Of a stretch of 64,000 nt of DNA, positions 29,885-39,072 are shown piece after piece (the stretch's first letter is position 1; every line of letters starts with the position of its first letter). Location: the NCBI GenBank assembly GCA_012033595.1, contig JAAUQL010000009.1, positions 1 to 64,000 on the forward strand, in the 5' to 3' direction. The notes under the pieces were generated by a model that saw only the letters and a program-made list of their open reading frames with translations, had not been told where the DNA came from and did no database searches. Origin of the DNA: Cyclobacteriaceae bacterium. GTDB taxonomy: Bacteria; Bacteroidota; Bacteroidia; Cytophagales; Cyclobacteriaceae. The translations under genes and the position numbers were made by a program.

Positions 29885-30388
29885 ATGGGAAAAATTGGAA
29901 TTTTTTACGGCTCAACAGAGGGCAATACCGAAGAAGTAGCCGAAAAAGTACAAAAAGCTTTGGGCAATGCCGATGTTCACAATGTAGATTCAGCCAGCGC
30001 TGACGACCTTGCCGAATATGATACCTTAATTCTGGCCGCTTCGACCTGGGAAATTGGCGAGCTGCAGGAGGACTGGGAGTCGTTTATAGATGTTCTCGAC
30101 GACGTGGACTTCAAAGGTAAGAAGGTAAGTTACATTGGTGTGGGCGATGCCGATGGATATCCCGATACATTTGTTGATGCCATTGGCATTATACATGAAA
30201 AAATAGCAGACTCAGGAGCCGAATTTTTTGGTGCATGGCCTACCGAAGAATACACATTTGATGAATCAAAAGGTGTAGTCAATGGAAAATTCCTTGGCCT
30301 GGTAATCGATGAAGATAATGAATCCAATAAAACCGATGGCCGCATTGCTGCCTGGGTGAAGCAGATCAAAGGCGAATTGGGCTTGTAG
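29885..30388 (+). CDS. fldA: Long-chain flavodoxin
   Basis: A 167-residue FMN electron carrier of the cytoplasm. The phosphate loop IFYGSTEGNTEEVAEKV is at residues 6-22. The FMN-flanking loops are represented by AASTWEIGELQEDWESFID (W residue near 58) and by GVGDADGYPDTFVDAIG, and the long-chain insertion is present (FGAWPTEEYTFDESKGVVNG). It may replace ferredoxin under iron limitation. It lies about 550 bases upstream of the Rnf operon, whose natural partner is ferredoxin or flavodoxin. It is monocistronic, with its own promoter box and terminator. Confidence 0.94.
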   Translation: MGKIGIFYGSTEGNTEEVAEKVQKALGNADVHNVDSASADDLAEYDTLILAASTWEIGELQEDWESFIDVLDDVDFKGKKVSYIGVGDADGYPDTFVDAIGIIHEKIADSGAEFFGAWPTEEYTFDESKGVVNGKFLGLVIDEDNESNKTDGRIAAWVKQIKGELGL

Positions 30389-30407
30389 TCCAAAACAAAA
30401 AATATTC

Positions 30408-30449
30408 AAAAGGCTGTTGGAACCGATACCGGTCAAACAGCCTTTTTTT
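30408..30449 (+). terminator. Intrinsic terminator after fldA
   Basis: AAAAGGCTGTT (30408-30418) pairs with AACAGCCTTTT (30436-30446), with an inner ACCG/CGGT pairing in the loop, and a T-run follows. Confidence 0.88.
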
Positions 30450-30496
30450 GTTTATATGCTTAGATCGGGCTCAGCTTAAACACCTAAAATTTTGTG

Positions 30497-30630
30497 ATGA
30501 TTAAACGGAAGGGCATGAGCGATGACCCAACTACACTTCGGGGGCGGGAAGGGAAGTGCCTGGAAGCATTGTGTGGTCTTGATTTTTATTTTGTTCGAAC
30601 ACCGAAGTCCGAATTCGGAACTAAAACGTG
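30497..30630 (+). repeat. Dispersed intergenic repeat, copy 3
   Basis: This copy starts ATGATTAAACGGAAGGGCAT, has the core GGAAGTGCCTGGAAGCATTG and GTCTTGATTTTT, then ACCGAAGTCCGAATTCGGAA, which contains the 12-base palindrome TCCGAATTCGGA (30608-30619), and ends AACTAAAACG. It aligns with copy 2 from the ATGATTAA start to the AACTAA end. The remaining roughly 300 bases before rseC are AT-rich with no gene I can support. Confidence 0.75.
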
Positions 30631-30942
30631 ATGCTCGAAGTTTAAATCGCGGTATAAAGAGGTCATTGGTGAATTTTCTTTGGTCATAAGAGCTATCCCG
30701 GTAGATTTCAATTAGAATAAAAGCAGTATCATTTTTTTTCTAACCATGCATTTCGCCAACAATTCGTCTGATAAGCGGTCTGAGTGAATCATTTTTTTAC
30801 AAAGCAGTCTTCTGCTCTTTTTTTTTAACAGTATTAAAATTAAAGTGGATTTTTTAAGGTATTTTTTAGAAAGCTGATAATTGTCAATTTTTTTCAGTTT
30901 CAGTCTACATACATTTACAGCCTTATTTTGAGGTAGAGGGTA

Positions 30943-31383
30943 ATGACTACAGAGACAATAAGTAGTTCCATAGAACATTGGGGAGTAATAAAGGAAATTA
31001 CACCGAAAACAATAAAGGTGAGCCTGCTCAACGTGTCCGGCTGTGCCTCTTGCCATACCAAATCCACCTGCGCCGTTTCCGACATCGACAACAAAGTAAT
31101 TGATGTCATCAACCTGGGCGGAACATACCAAACCGGCGAAAAAGTAAAAGTAGCTTTCGAAAAATCATTGGGACCCCTGGCGCTTGGGCTTGGGTATCTC
31201 CTGCCTTTTTTCGTTTTTTTTATAGTGCTAATGATCTCATGGTCAGCGACAAAGGACGAAGTTTTTTCCGGCCTCGCTTCATTAGTTTCTACCGGCACCT
31301 ATTATTTGATTTTATCACTGTTCAGAAAAAAACTAAAAGACACTTTCACTTTTAGAATACTAAAAGACCAAAAAATGCTATGA
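30943..31383 (+). CDS. rseC: RseC/MucC-family membrane protein, first gene of the rnf operon
   Basis: A 146-residue protein. The N-terminal small domain carries the family cysteine pattern SGCASCHTKSTCAVSDI (about residues 33-49). Two membrane spans follow (LGYLLPFFVFFIVLMISW, then a second near residue 110). RseC proteins can bind or deliver an Fe-S cluster and are encoded with Rnf/Rsx systems. Its last codons overlap the rnfB start (ATGA), so it is translationally coupled. The molecular role here is inferred from the family and position. Confidence 0.88.
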   Translation: MTTETISSSIEHWGVIKEITPKTIKVSLLNVSGCASCHTKSTCAVSDIDNKVIDVINLGGTYQTGEKVKVAFEKSLGPLALGLGYLLPFFVFFIVLMISWSATKDEVFSGLASLVSTGTYYLILSLFRKKLKDTFTFRILKDQKML

Positions 31384-32378
31384 GTCAGACGATTCTTTTT
31401 ACCATTGGATCCATCACTATCCTGGGCTTTCTGGCTGCTGCTATTCTGTATTTTATAGCCAGCAAGTTCAAAGTTTATGAAGACCCAAAAATCGATGAGG
31501 TAGAAGCTGCCCTGCCCAAGACCAACTGTGGCGGATGTGGCCACCCCGGCTGTCGTGCCTTTGCTGAGGCCTGTGTGAAAGCCGACGACCTCGCCGACCT
31601 CCATTGCCCCGTTGGTGGCAATCCCACCATGAAATCGGTCGCCGAAATCCTGGGTATGGAAGTGGAGGAGCGCGATCCTTACGTAGCCGTGGTTCGCTGT
31701 TCGGGGTCTTTCGAATACCGCGAAAAAGTAAATGTATATGACGGTTCGCCCAATTGTACCATCGCCCACAATCTCTACGGGGGCGATACCGGATGTCAGT
31801 ATGGCTGTCTGGGTTTTGGCGAATGTGTGGATGCCTGCGACTTTGAAGCCATGTATATGGACGAAAAGACCGGCCTGCCCGTGGTCATTCAGGACAAATG
31901 TACAGCCTGCAATGCTTGTGTCACCGCCTGCCCAAGGGATATCCTTGAGCTTCGACCCATGGGTCGCAAAAACAGAAGAATATTTGTGTCGTGTATAAAT
32001 ATCGACAAGGGTGGTGCAGCCAAAAAAGCTTGCGAGGTAGCTTGCACCGGTTGCAGCAAATGCGAAAGTGAATGTAAGTACGACGCCATTACCATAGTCA
32101 ACTACCTGGCCTATATCGATGCGGACAAATGTAAACTCTGCCGTAAATGCGCGCCGGTATGCAAGTCTAATTCTATCCATGAAATCAATTTCCCGCCCAG
32201 AAAAGAAAAGGAAGAAAAAGAAGAGCGAGTGAAAAAAGAACGACCTGAAAGGGTAAAAAAGGATGACGCTATCGAAACGGCCACACTCAATTCTCCGGTG
32301 GAGGTAGATGTGATCGAGATGGTGAAAAAGGCCAACGAAGGAGAAAGTAATGAACCCGACTCAGACGATAAAGCATAG
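31380..32378 (+). CDS. rnfB: Rnf complex subunit RnfB, polyferredoxin
   Basis: A 332-residue membrane-anchored iron-sulfur protein, the presumed entry point for ferredoxin electrons. An N-terminal membrane helix (TIGSITILGFLAAAILYFIA) is followed by the RnfB 4Fe-4S motif TNCGGCGHPGCRAFAEAC. Several ferredoxin-type clusters come next (CTACNACVTACPRDI, CTGCSKCESECKYDAITI, CKLCRKCAPVCKSNSIHEI). A highly charged, lysine- and glutamate-rich C-terminal tail ends it. The length agrees with Bacteroidota RnfB. Six bases or fewer separate it from rnfC. Confidence 0.95.
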   Translation: MSQTILFTIGSITILGFLAAAILYFIASKFKVYEDPKIDEVEAALPKTNCGGCGHPGCRAFAEACVKADDLADLHCPVGGNPTMKSVAEILGMEVEERDPYVAVVRCSGSFEYREKVNVYDGSPNCTIAHNLYGGDTGCQYGCLGFGECVDACDFEAMYMDEKTGLPVVIQDKCTACNACVTACPRDILELRPMGRKNRRIFVSCINIDKGGAAKKACEVACTGCSKCESECKYDAITIVNYLAYIDADKCKLCRKCAPVCKSNSIHEINFPPRKEKEEKEERVKKERPERVKKDDAIETATLNSPVEVDVIEMVKKANEGESNEPDSDDKA

Positions 32379-32384
32379 AAATTG

Positions 32385-33740
32385 ATGAGTTTAACCATAA
32401 ATCAAACCAAAACTTTTCCGATGGGTGGTGTGCATCCCGACGAAAACAAATTCACCGCCGACAAGCCTATACAAAGGTTGGAAACACCCGGTGAAGTCGC
32501 CATTCCCATTTCGCAACATATTGGAGCTCCTGCCAAGCCCATAGTAGAGCAAAGGGAAAAAGTGAAAATAGGCCAGGTAATTGCCAGCAGCGGTGGATTT
32601 GTATCTGCCAATATTCATGCTTCCATCTCGGGTATCGTCGCCAAGATCGACAAAGTGATGGATTCGACAGGGTACAAGCGCGATGCCATCATCATTAAGG
32701 CCGGCAAAGACGAGCAGGAATGGGCGGAAGGCATAGACCTGAGTCCTGAACTAGTCACCACCATTTCCCTGGATCAGGAAGGCATCATAAAGAAAATCGC
32801 CGAAGCAGGCATAGTCGGATTGGGTGGAGCCACCTTTCCGTCGCATGTGAAACTATCGGTGCCAAAAGGTAAAAGTGCTGAATTCCTCATTTTGAACGGA
32901 GTGGAGTGTGAACCATACCTTACGGCAGACCACCGACTGATGGTGGAAAAAAGCGCCGAGATCGTGGTTGGAGCTAAAATACTTATGAAAGCTCTGGGCG
33001 TGACCAAGACCATAATAGGCATAGAAAACAACAAGCCGGACGCCATTCAAAAAATGGCCGAACTGGTGGCTACAGAGGTCGGAATGTCTGTTCAGCCCTT
33101 AAAGGTGCAATATCCACAGGGTGGTGAAAAACAATTGATACGGGCCGCCATTCAGCGCGAAGTTCCTTCGGGCGGGTTGCCCATAGATGTAGGAGCTGTA
33201 GTGCACAATGTCGGGACTGCCTTTGCGGTGTATGAAGCAGTACAAAAAAACAAACCATTGATAGAGCGGGTGGTAACCGTGACCGGAAAAGATATAAAAA
33301 ATCCTTCCAACTTTCTGGTGAGGATAGGCACGCCGGTTGGCGAGCTCATCGAAGCGGCCGGGGGCATCCCCGAAAATACCGGTAAGGTAATCAGTGGCGG
33401 CCCCATGATGGGAAAAGCCCTCAATGCTGTGGATATTCCAATAGCCAAAGGTACCTCAGGCATACTGCTGATCCCCAACGAAGAGTCCAGGCGTGGAAAA
33501 ATGAAGGCTTGCATTCGCTGTAGCCAGTGCGTGACGGTATGTCCCATGGGTTTGGAGCCATATTTACTCATGACACTTACACAAAAGGAATACTTTGAAC
33601 GGCTGGAAAGTGACAAGGTGATGGACTGCATCGAATGCGGCTCATGCTCCTTTACCTGTCCGTCCGACCGCCCACTTTTAGATTATATCCGCTTAGGAAA
33701 GAAAACTGTTGCATCATTGATCAGGGAAAGAAATAACTAA
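32385..33740 (+). CDS. rnfC: Rnf complex subunit RnfC, NADH-binding iron-sulfur protein
   Basis: A 451-residue peripheral subunit resembling the NADH/FMN-binding Nqo1 fold. It begins with the RnfC barrel-sandwich region (PMGGVHPDENKFTADKPIQR). The SLBB/FMN-binding part contains GLGGATFPSHVKL and LILNGVECEPYLTADHRLM. Two C-terminal 4Fe-4S clusters follow, CIRCSQCVTVCP and CIECGSCSFTCPSD. The ATG at 32385 directly follows a TTG used by the ORF track. The stop overlaps the rnfD start (TAATG). Confidence 0.95.
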   Translation: MSLTINQTKTFPMGGVHPDENKFTADKPIQRLETPGEVAIPISQHIGAPAKPIVEQREKVKIGQVIASSGGFVSANIHASISGIVAKIDKVMDSTGYKRDAIIIKAGKDEQEWAEGIDLSPELVTTISLDQEGIIKKIAEAGIVGLGGATFPSHVKLSVPKGKSAEFLILNGVECEPYLTADHRLMVEKSAEIVVGAKILMKALGVTKTIIGIENNKPDAIQKMAELVATEVGMSVQPLKVQYPQGGEKQLIRAAIQREVPSGGLPIDVGAVVHNVGTAFAVYEAVQKNKPLIERVVTVTGKDIKNPSNFLVRIGTPVGELIEAAGGIPENTGKVISGGPMMGKALNAVDIPIAKGTSGILLIPNEESRRGKMKACIRCSQCVTVCPMGLEPYLLMTLTQKEYFERLESDKVMDCIECGSCSFTCPSDRPLLDYIRLGKKTVASLIRERNN

Positions 33741-34732
33741 TGAGCACTCCATTTTTAACTGTATCTCCGTCGCCCCACATTCATTCCGATGCCTCAGTGC
33801 AAAAGTTGATGTATGGGGTCATTATCGCTATGATTCCGGCTATGGCGGTATCTTTTTATGTCTTTGGTATTGGTGCGTTGTTCGTCACATTGCTTTCGGT
33901 AGTTAGTTGTGTGGTTGTCGAATTTGCGCTAAGCAAATACCTGTTGAAAAAAGAACCAACCATAGTAGATGGTTCTGCAGTGATCACCGGTATTTTGCTT
34001 GCATTCAACGTGCCCAGCAACCTGCCCTGGTGGGCGGTGATTATAGGCAGTATTGTCGCTATTGGCATTGGCAAGTCTGCCTTTGGCGGACTGGGAAATA
34101 ACCCATTTAATCCGGCCCTTGTAGGCCGGGTGTTTTTGCTCATTTCCTTTCCGGTGCAAATGACCAGTTGGCCGGTGCCCTTTGTTTCCAGGTTTCAGTT
34201 TTTAGATGCCACTACCGGGGCTACGCCACTTGGCGAATTAAAAGAAGGAATAAGTGCCGGCAGTCCTGTTTCGGATCTGATGAGCGAAGTGCCTTCCTAT
34301 CTCTACCTGTTGGCAGGAGGCATGGCAGGCTCTGTTGGTGAAATATCAGCTTTAGCACTCATTGTGGGCTTTCTTTATATGTTGTGGAAAAAAATAGTGA
34401 CCTGGCATACACCGGTGGCTATGTTGGCAAGCATCGTTGTGTTTTCCGGCATGCTTTGGATGATCGATCCCACCCGCTTTGTTGATCCGGTTTTCCATTT
34501 GCTCACCGGCGGCATCATGCTTGGTGCCCTTTTTATGGCTACTGATTATGTCACTTCGCCCATGACACACAAGGGCATGTTGATCTACGGTGCAGGTATT
34601 GGCATACTCACCATAGTAATCAGAACCTGGGGCGCATACCCCGAAGGGGTTTCTTTTGCGATACTCATCATGAATGGGGTAGTGCCCTTGATGAACAAAT
34701 ACATCAAACCAAAACGATTCGGAATCAAGTAA
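33740..34732 (+). CDS. rnfD: Rnf complex subunit RnfD
   Basis: A 330-residue polytopic membrane protein of the NqrB/RnfD family with about nine or ten helices. The motif for covalent FMN attachment to threonine is visible as DATTGATPLGELKEG (about residue 155). Other conserved segments are FGGLGNNPFNPALVGR and MATDYVTSPMTHKGMLIYG. It is overlapped by rnfC and followed after one base by rnfG. It forms part of the ion-translocating core with RnfA, E and G. Confidence 0.95.
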   Translation: MSTPFLTVSPSPHIHSDASVQKLMYGVIIAMIPAMAVSFYVFGIGALFVTLLSVVSCVVVEFALSKYLLKKEPTIVDGSAVITGILLAFNVPSNLPWWAVIIGSIVAIGIGKSAFGGLGNNPFNPALVGRVFLLISFPVQMTSWPVPFVSRFQFLDATTGATPLGELKEGISAGSPVSDLMSEVPSYLYLLAGGMAGSVGEISALALIVGFLYMLWKKIVTWHTPVAMLASIVVFSGMLWMIDPTRFVDPVFHLLTGGIMLGALFMATDYVTSPMTHKGMLIYGAGIGILTIVIRTWGAYPEGVSFAILIMNGVVPLMNKYIKPKRFGIK

Positions 34733-34733
34733 C

Positions 34734-35315
34734 ATGGCACAGAAAGAATCAACACTTTTTAACATGATTAGCAGCCTGGTGGTGGTGACGCTGATCGCCT
34801 CTACCGCACTGGGATATGTCTATGAGCTGACCAAGGGGCCCATTGCCGAAGCAAAGCTCGCCAAGAAGCTAAAGGCGATAGACGAGGTGGTGCTGGAGTA
34901 TAACAATAAGCCTGTGGAAGAAATGTACAAAATTCCCATAGAGGGTTCTGCTGATAGTCTCGAAGTGTACCCGGCCAAAAAGGAGGGCAAACTTGTGGCC
35001 AGCGCCATCCGAACCTATTCTCCTAAAGGATATGGGGGCAATGTTTGGCTTATGGTAGGCATGCTTCCCGATGGCAGTATTCACAATATCTCCGTTTTGG
35101 AGCACCACGAAACCCCTGGTCTTGGCACTAAGATGGCCGATGATGCTTTCAAAAATCAGTTTTTAGGCAAAAATCCAGCATCATTTGATCTTAGCGTAAA
35201 AAAAGACGGTGGTAACATAGATGCCCTAAGTGGTGCTACCATTTCGTCGAGGGCTTTTGGTCATGCGGCACAGTTGGCATTTGATACCTATATGAAAGGA
35301 GGAAAGCATGAATAA
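34734..35315 (+). CDS. rnfG: Rnf complex subunit RnfG, covalent FMN protein
   Basis: A 193-residue subunit with one N-terminal membrane helix (LVVVTLIASTALGYVYELT) and a periplasmic FMN_bind domain. The FMN-phosphothreonine motif is DALSGATISSRAFGHA near residue 162. HHETPGLGTKMADDAFKNQF is a second family marker. It overlaps rnfE by eight bases. Confidence 0.95.
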   Translation: MAQKESTLFNMISSLVVVTLIASTALGYVYELTKGPIAEAKLAKKLKAIDEVVLEYNNKPVEEMYKIPIEGSADSLEVYPAKKEGKLVASAIRTYSPKGYGGNVWLMVGMLPDGSIHNISVLEHHETPGLGTKMADDAFKNQFLGKNPASFDLSVKKDGGNIDALSGATISSRAFGHAAQLAFDTYMKGGKHE

Positions 35316-35892
35316 CGCAATGAATTTTTCGAAGGGCTTTTTTAGAGAAAACCCGGTATTTGTCCAGTTGCTGGGCATGTGCCCGACACTGGGGGTCACT
35401 TCTACGGCCATCAATGGTCTGGGCATGGGGTTGGCAACCACTTTTGTGTTGCTGATGTCAAATATTTCCATTTCCCTGGTCAAGAATCTCATCCCCGACA
35501 AAGTGCGGATACCCGCTTATATTGTCATCATCGCTTCCTTTGTCACGGTGGTCGATCTGGTCATGGCCGGGTTCCTGCCTGCCTTGCATGCGCAGCTAGG
35601 CTTGTTTATCCCGCTCATCGTGGTCAACTGCATTGTACTTGGGCGTGCCGAAGCATTTGCCTCCAAAAATGGTGTGGCAGATTCTATTTTCGATGGCTTG
35701 GGCATGGGTCTGGGCTTTGCCATGGCACTTACCATGCTGGGGTCAGTGAGGGAGTTGTTTGGCAGTCTGTCCCTTTTTGGGTTCAAACTGGTAGAAGCAG
35801 ATGGCATTTTGCTTTTTATTCTGCCTCCCGGTGCATTTATAGCCCTTGGGTTTTTAATAGCTTTTATCAATCATTTTAGAAAAACGGCCTGA
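35308..35892 (+). CDS. rnfE: Rnf complex subunit RnfE
   Basis: A 194-residue polytopic membrane protein homologous to RnfA and NqrD. Paired repeats include NPVFVQLLGMCPTLGVTSTA and LFIPLIVVNCIVLGRAEAFA, the latter with the conserved cysteine near the centre of the membrane that helps hold an Fe-S cluster. It is followed after five bases by rnfA. Confidence 0.95.
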   Translation: MNNAMNFSKGFFRENPVFVQLLGMCPTLGVTSTAINGLGMGLATTFVLLMSNISISLVKNLIPDKVRIPAYIVIIASFVTVVDLVMAGFLPALHAQLGLFIPLIVVNCIVLGRAEAFASKNGVADSIFDGLGMGLGFAMALTMLGSVRELFGSLSLFGFKLVEADGILLFILPPGAFIALGFLIAFINHFRKTA

Positions 35893-35897
35893 GTATC

Positions 35898-36469
35898 ATG
35901 GAATATTTTATAATCGTATTTGGAGCGATCTTCGTCAACAACATAGTACTGAATCAGTTTCTTGGTATATGTCCTTTTTTGGGTGTTTCCACCAAGGTAT
36001 CTACCGGACTGGGCATGACTGGCGCCGTCACCTTCGTGATGGCCATCGCTACTACCGTTACCTATCTCATCCAGCAATATGTGTTGGTTCCGCTGGAAAT
36101 CACCTACCTGCAGACTATATCTTATATTCTCATTATCGCCGCTCTGGTGCAATGGTAGAGATTATTTTGAAAAAGGTAAGTCCGTCATTATATCAGGCTT
36201 TGGGGGTATATTTGCCACTGATCACCACCAACTGTGCAATATTAGGGGTGGCCATTTTGGTTATCCAAAATGAGTTCAACCTTATCGAAAGTGTGTTGTT
36301 TGCCGTGGCCAATGCAGTCGGTTTTGGACTGGCACTGGTTATTTTTGCCGGTATCCGAGAGCAAATGGAACTGGTGGATTTGCCAAAGGGAATGCGCGGA
36401 GTTCCTACATCACTGGTGATAGCCGGTTTGCTCTCTATGGCCTTTATGGGTTTTGCGGGACTGGTTTAG
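35898..36469 (+). CDS. rnfA: Rnf complex subunit RnfA, frameshifted
   Basis: A polytopic membrane protein of about 190 residues. The first ORF ends ...IIAALVQW at a TAG, and the second continues with MVEIILKKVSPSLYQALGVY. One missing A in plus-strand CAATGG (36150-36153) restores QMVEIILKK, the family sequence. RnfA markers are NNIVLNQFLGICPFLGVSTK and YLPLITTNCAILGVAIL, with the conserved cysteine in the second. It ends the operon rseC-rnfBCDGEA, and no terminator hairpin is clear after it. Confidence 0.93.
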
Positions 36470-36474
36470 GGCAA

Positions 36475-36591
36475 GGGGCTGGGTACTTGGTTCCAGGTGC
36501 TGGGTGCTGGGTGTTTGTTGCCACAACAAAAAATGTGTACAATAAAGCTTGAGGCTGGTAGCTAAGAGCTTAAAGCTTAATTTTAAAAACT
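36475..36591 (+). repeat. Low-complexity GCTGGGT and AGCTT-rich spacer
   Basis: Between rnfA and the DHODH-like gene, imperfect direct repeats of GGTGCTGGGT are followed by an AAGCTTGAGGCTGG / AGCTAAGAGCTTAAAGCTTA tract with several AAGCTT or AGCTTA words. It is the only such spacer in the window. Function unknown. Confidence 0.45.
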
Positions 36592-37575
36592 ATGGTAAAT
36601 CTGGCCACAAAATACATGGGGTTGAATTTGAAAAACCCGATCATCGTTTCGAGTTGTAGCCTTACGCACAGCGCAGATGGTGTGAAGCGATGTGCCGATG
36701 CCGGTGCCGGTGCAGTGGTGCTGAAGTCACTTTTTGAAGAGCAGATCAATGCAGATGTGAAAGCGCTGGCCAACAGCACGGTTACTCAATTTCATGCTGA
36801 AGAGTGGGATTACATCCAGCGTATGGGCCTCGATATGAATGCCGACGAATACCTCACCATTATTGAGGAGTCGAAGGCGAGAGTGGATATACCGGTAATC
36901 GCCAGTCTCAACTGCATATCGGGCGACCGATGGACGGAATTTGCCAAATATATTGAAAAAGTTGGGGCTGATGCCATAGAACTCAATATCGCCGTAATGC
37001 CCCGGGAGTTTGATGAAGACCCGGAAAAAATCGAAAAGCATATCTACAGCATAATTTCGAATGTAAAAAAGGAGGTGAATATCCCGATCGCCGTCAAGTT
37101 GGGGCCCTACTTCACTTCAATGCCAAGAGTGGCCAAAGGTGCCCGCAAAGCCGGTGCTTCGGGATTGGTGCTCTTTAATCGCTTTTACCAAACCGATATC
37201 GACATCAACAAGCTGTCGCACGAATCCAAAAACAAATACAGCAGTCCGGCCGAAATGTCAAACACGCTGCGTTGGATATCACTGTTGTACCAACAGGTCG
37301 GTTGCTCGCTGGTGGGCAACACGGGCATTCACGACGGGGAAGCGGTGATCAAGCAATTGCTGGTCGGCGCCAAAGCGGTGGAGATTTGCTCCACCTTGTT
37401 TGTGAATGGCATGGGTCAGATCAACCTGATGCTGGAAGATTTGTCGTATTGGATGCAGGAGCATGGCTACGAAACCATTGACGACTTCCGTGGGCGCATG
37501 AGCCACAAAAATTCCAAACAACCTGAATACTTCGAAAGGCAACAATACATCAGGGCACTGGTAGGGGTTGATTGA
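36592..37575 (+). CDS. Dihydroorotate-dehydrogenase-like flavoprotein
   Basis: A 327-residue TIM-barrel FMN protein of the class 1 DHODH superfamily. It begins LATKYMGLNLKNPIIVSSC, has the barrel segments IPVIASLNCISGD and IPIAVKLGPYFTS, and the phosphate-binding end LVGNTGIHDGEAVIKQLLVGA. In true PyrD a catalytic Cys or Ser base lies near residue 130 in a conserved NPCTG-like loop; here the corresponding loop reads NIAVMPREFDED, so I do not call it pyrD. Relatives are often linked to ferredoxin- or pyruvate-oxidising genes. Here it follows the Rnf operon by about 120 bases. Confidence 0.82.
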   Translation: MVNLATKYMGLNLKNPIIVSSCSLTHSADGVKRCADAGAGAVVLKSLFEEQINADVKALANSTVTQFHAEEWDYIQRMGLDMNADEYLTIIEESKARVDIPVIASLNCISGDRWTEFAKYIEKVGADAIELNIAVMPREFDEDPEKIEKHIYSIISNVKKEVNIPIAVKLGPYFTSMPRVAKGARKAGASGLVLFNRFYQTDIDINKLSHESKNKYSSPAEMSNTLRWISLLYQQVGCSLVGNTGIHDGEAVIKQLLVGAKAVEICSTLFVNGMGQINLMLEDLSYWMQEHGYETIDDFRGRMSHKNSKQPEYFERQQYIRALVGVD

Positions 37576-37692
37576 GAATGGATTTTTGATTGTAAGGCAG
37601 GGTATTAATAAGCTTTATCGTGTGAATAGTTATACATGCCCTTCTCCTCTTTATTGCATAGCTGTGTTTTTGTATTGGCGGCCATTCTATTC

Positions 37693-37751
37693 GTGTTTTT
37701 CGGCTGATTAGATTAGTATCAAATAACCGAAAAGCTAAGGTTGAAAAACAC
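37693..37751. terminator. Inverted repeats between convergent genes
   Basis: TTTTCGG (37697-37703) can pair with CCGAAAA (37727-37733), and the overlapping GTGTTTTTC (37693-37701) with GAAAAACAC (37743-37751). The structure lies between the plus-strand DHODH-like gene and the minus-strand dehydrogenase end, so it may act as a bidirectional terminator. Loops are long, so confidence is modest. Confidence 0.35.
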
Positions 37752-39072
37752 TAAGGCTTGATAGCAGTAACCCGCCAGATGGCATTACCCACATCGTCAG
37801 CCACCAGCAAGGCACCATACTTATCATTCACAACTCCCACAGGCCGACCCATTGCATCACCATTTTCCAGGACAAAACCTGTCAGGACGTTGATCGATTC
37901 CCCGGCCGGACTCCCTCGGCAAACGGCACAAAAATGACTTTATATCCACTGCGCGGTTTGCGGTTCCATGAGCCATGTTGGCCTATAAACATTCCATTTT
38001 CGAATCGGGCAGGCAGCGCAGTACCTTGCGAAGAAGCGAGGCCAAGGGAGGCCGTGTGCGATCCCAGGGCATAATCGGGCACCACCGCCTTGGACACCAA
38101 GTCCAGATTCTGTGGCTTTACACGGGCATCGAGGATAGAGCCAAAATAGCTGTATGGCCAGCCATAAAAAGCACCTTCCTGAACGGAAGTCATGTAATCA
38201 GGCACCAGGTCATTGCCCAGTTCATCACGTTCGTTTACTGCTACCCAAAGTGCGTTGGTATGTGGCTCCCACGCCATACCTACAGGGTTTCTCAGGCCGG
38301 AAGCAAAAATTCGGTAGCTGCCTGTTTGCGGATTAACTTCCAATATAGCTGCGCGCTCTTTTTCTGCATCCATACCCCTCTCGCCCACGTTGCTATTAGA
38401 TCCAACACCTACATACAATTTTGAGCCATCGGGAGAAGCCACAAGACTTTTGGTCCAATGGCGGTTGATCGGCCCGGCCGGAAGATCCGTGACTTTAGTG
38501 GCCTGCGCAGTTATTTCTGTTTGCCCTGCTGCATAAGGGAAGCTTACCAGTGCATCGGTATTGGCCACATAAAATTGGGTACCAACCAGCGCCATGCCAA
38601 AGGGGGAGTTCAGCCCCGACAAGAATATTTTTCTAATTTCTGCAATACCATCGCCGTCAGCATCGCGCAGTAAGGTAATTCGATTCGCACTCGGTACCGC
38701 TCCACCGGCTTTTTTCTGAAAAAGTTTAAACAACCAACCTTTAATTCCCTTTCCATTTTTTGGCCTTTTGGGGGCATTGGTCTCTGCCACCAGCACGTCA
38801 CCATTTGGGAGGACATACAGCCAGCGCGGGTGGTCGAGATCACGGGCAAATGCATTGACTTCCAAACCCTCTGCCGCTACTGGTTTATGGTCATCTTTCC
38901 AGCCTTTGGCATCTACAACGTTTACCATCGGAATCAGCGATGTTTTGGGCGCTGGCAGCACCGGATTTTTGCCTATGCCGCTCGAAATCGGGAGGTGCTT
39001 TTTGCTGGCACACCCAACAAACCCTGCTATCAGTAGCGATAGTAATAAATATTGAAAGCTTGAGTAAATCAT
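37751..39072 (-). CDS. Glucose/sorbosone dehydrogenase-type beta-propeller lipoprotein, frameshifted at the C-terminus
   Basis: A lipoprotein of about 440 residues ([16 protein letters not shown]) with a six-bladed PQQ-type propeller: [56 protein letters not shown] and [20 protein letters not shown]. The ORF track ends early at [13 protein letters not shown]. One more base in the coding-strand GGGG run (plus 37900-37903) gives [20 protein letters not shown] and a natural end IWRVTAIKP at 37751. Relatives are called L-sorbosone dehydrogenases, but the substrate is not established. I start at MIYSSFQY (39072), 20 residues inside the ORF-track start. Confidence 0.85.

Noticed and set aside
36592-37575. 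pyrD (true dihydroorotate dehydrogenase)
   Set aside because: The catalytic-base loop typical of PyrD is not seen, so only the superfamily is claimed.
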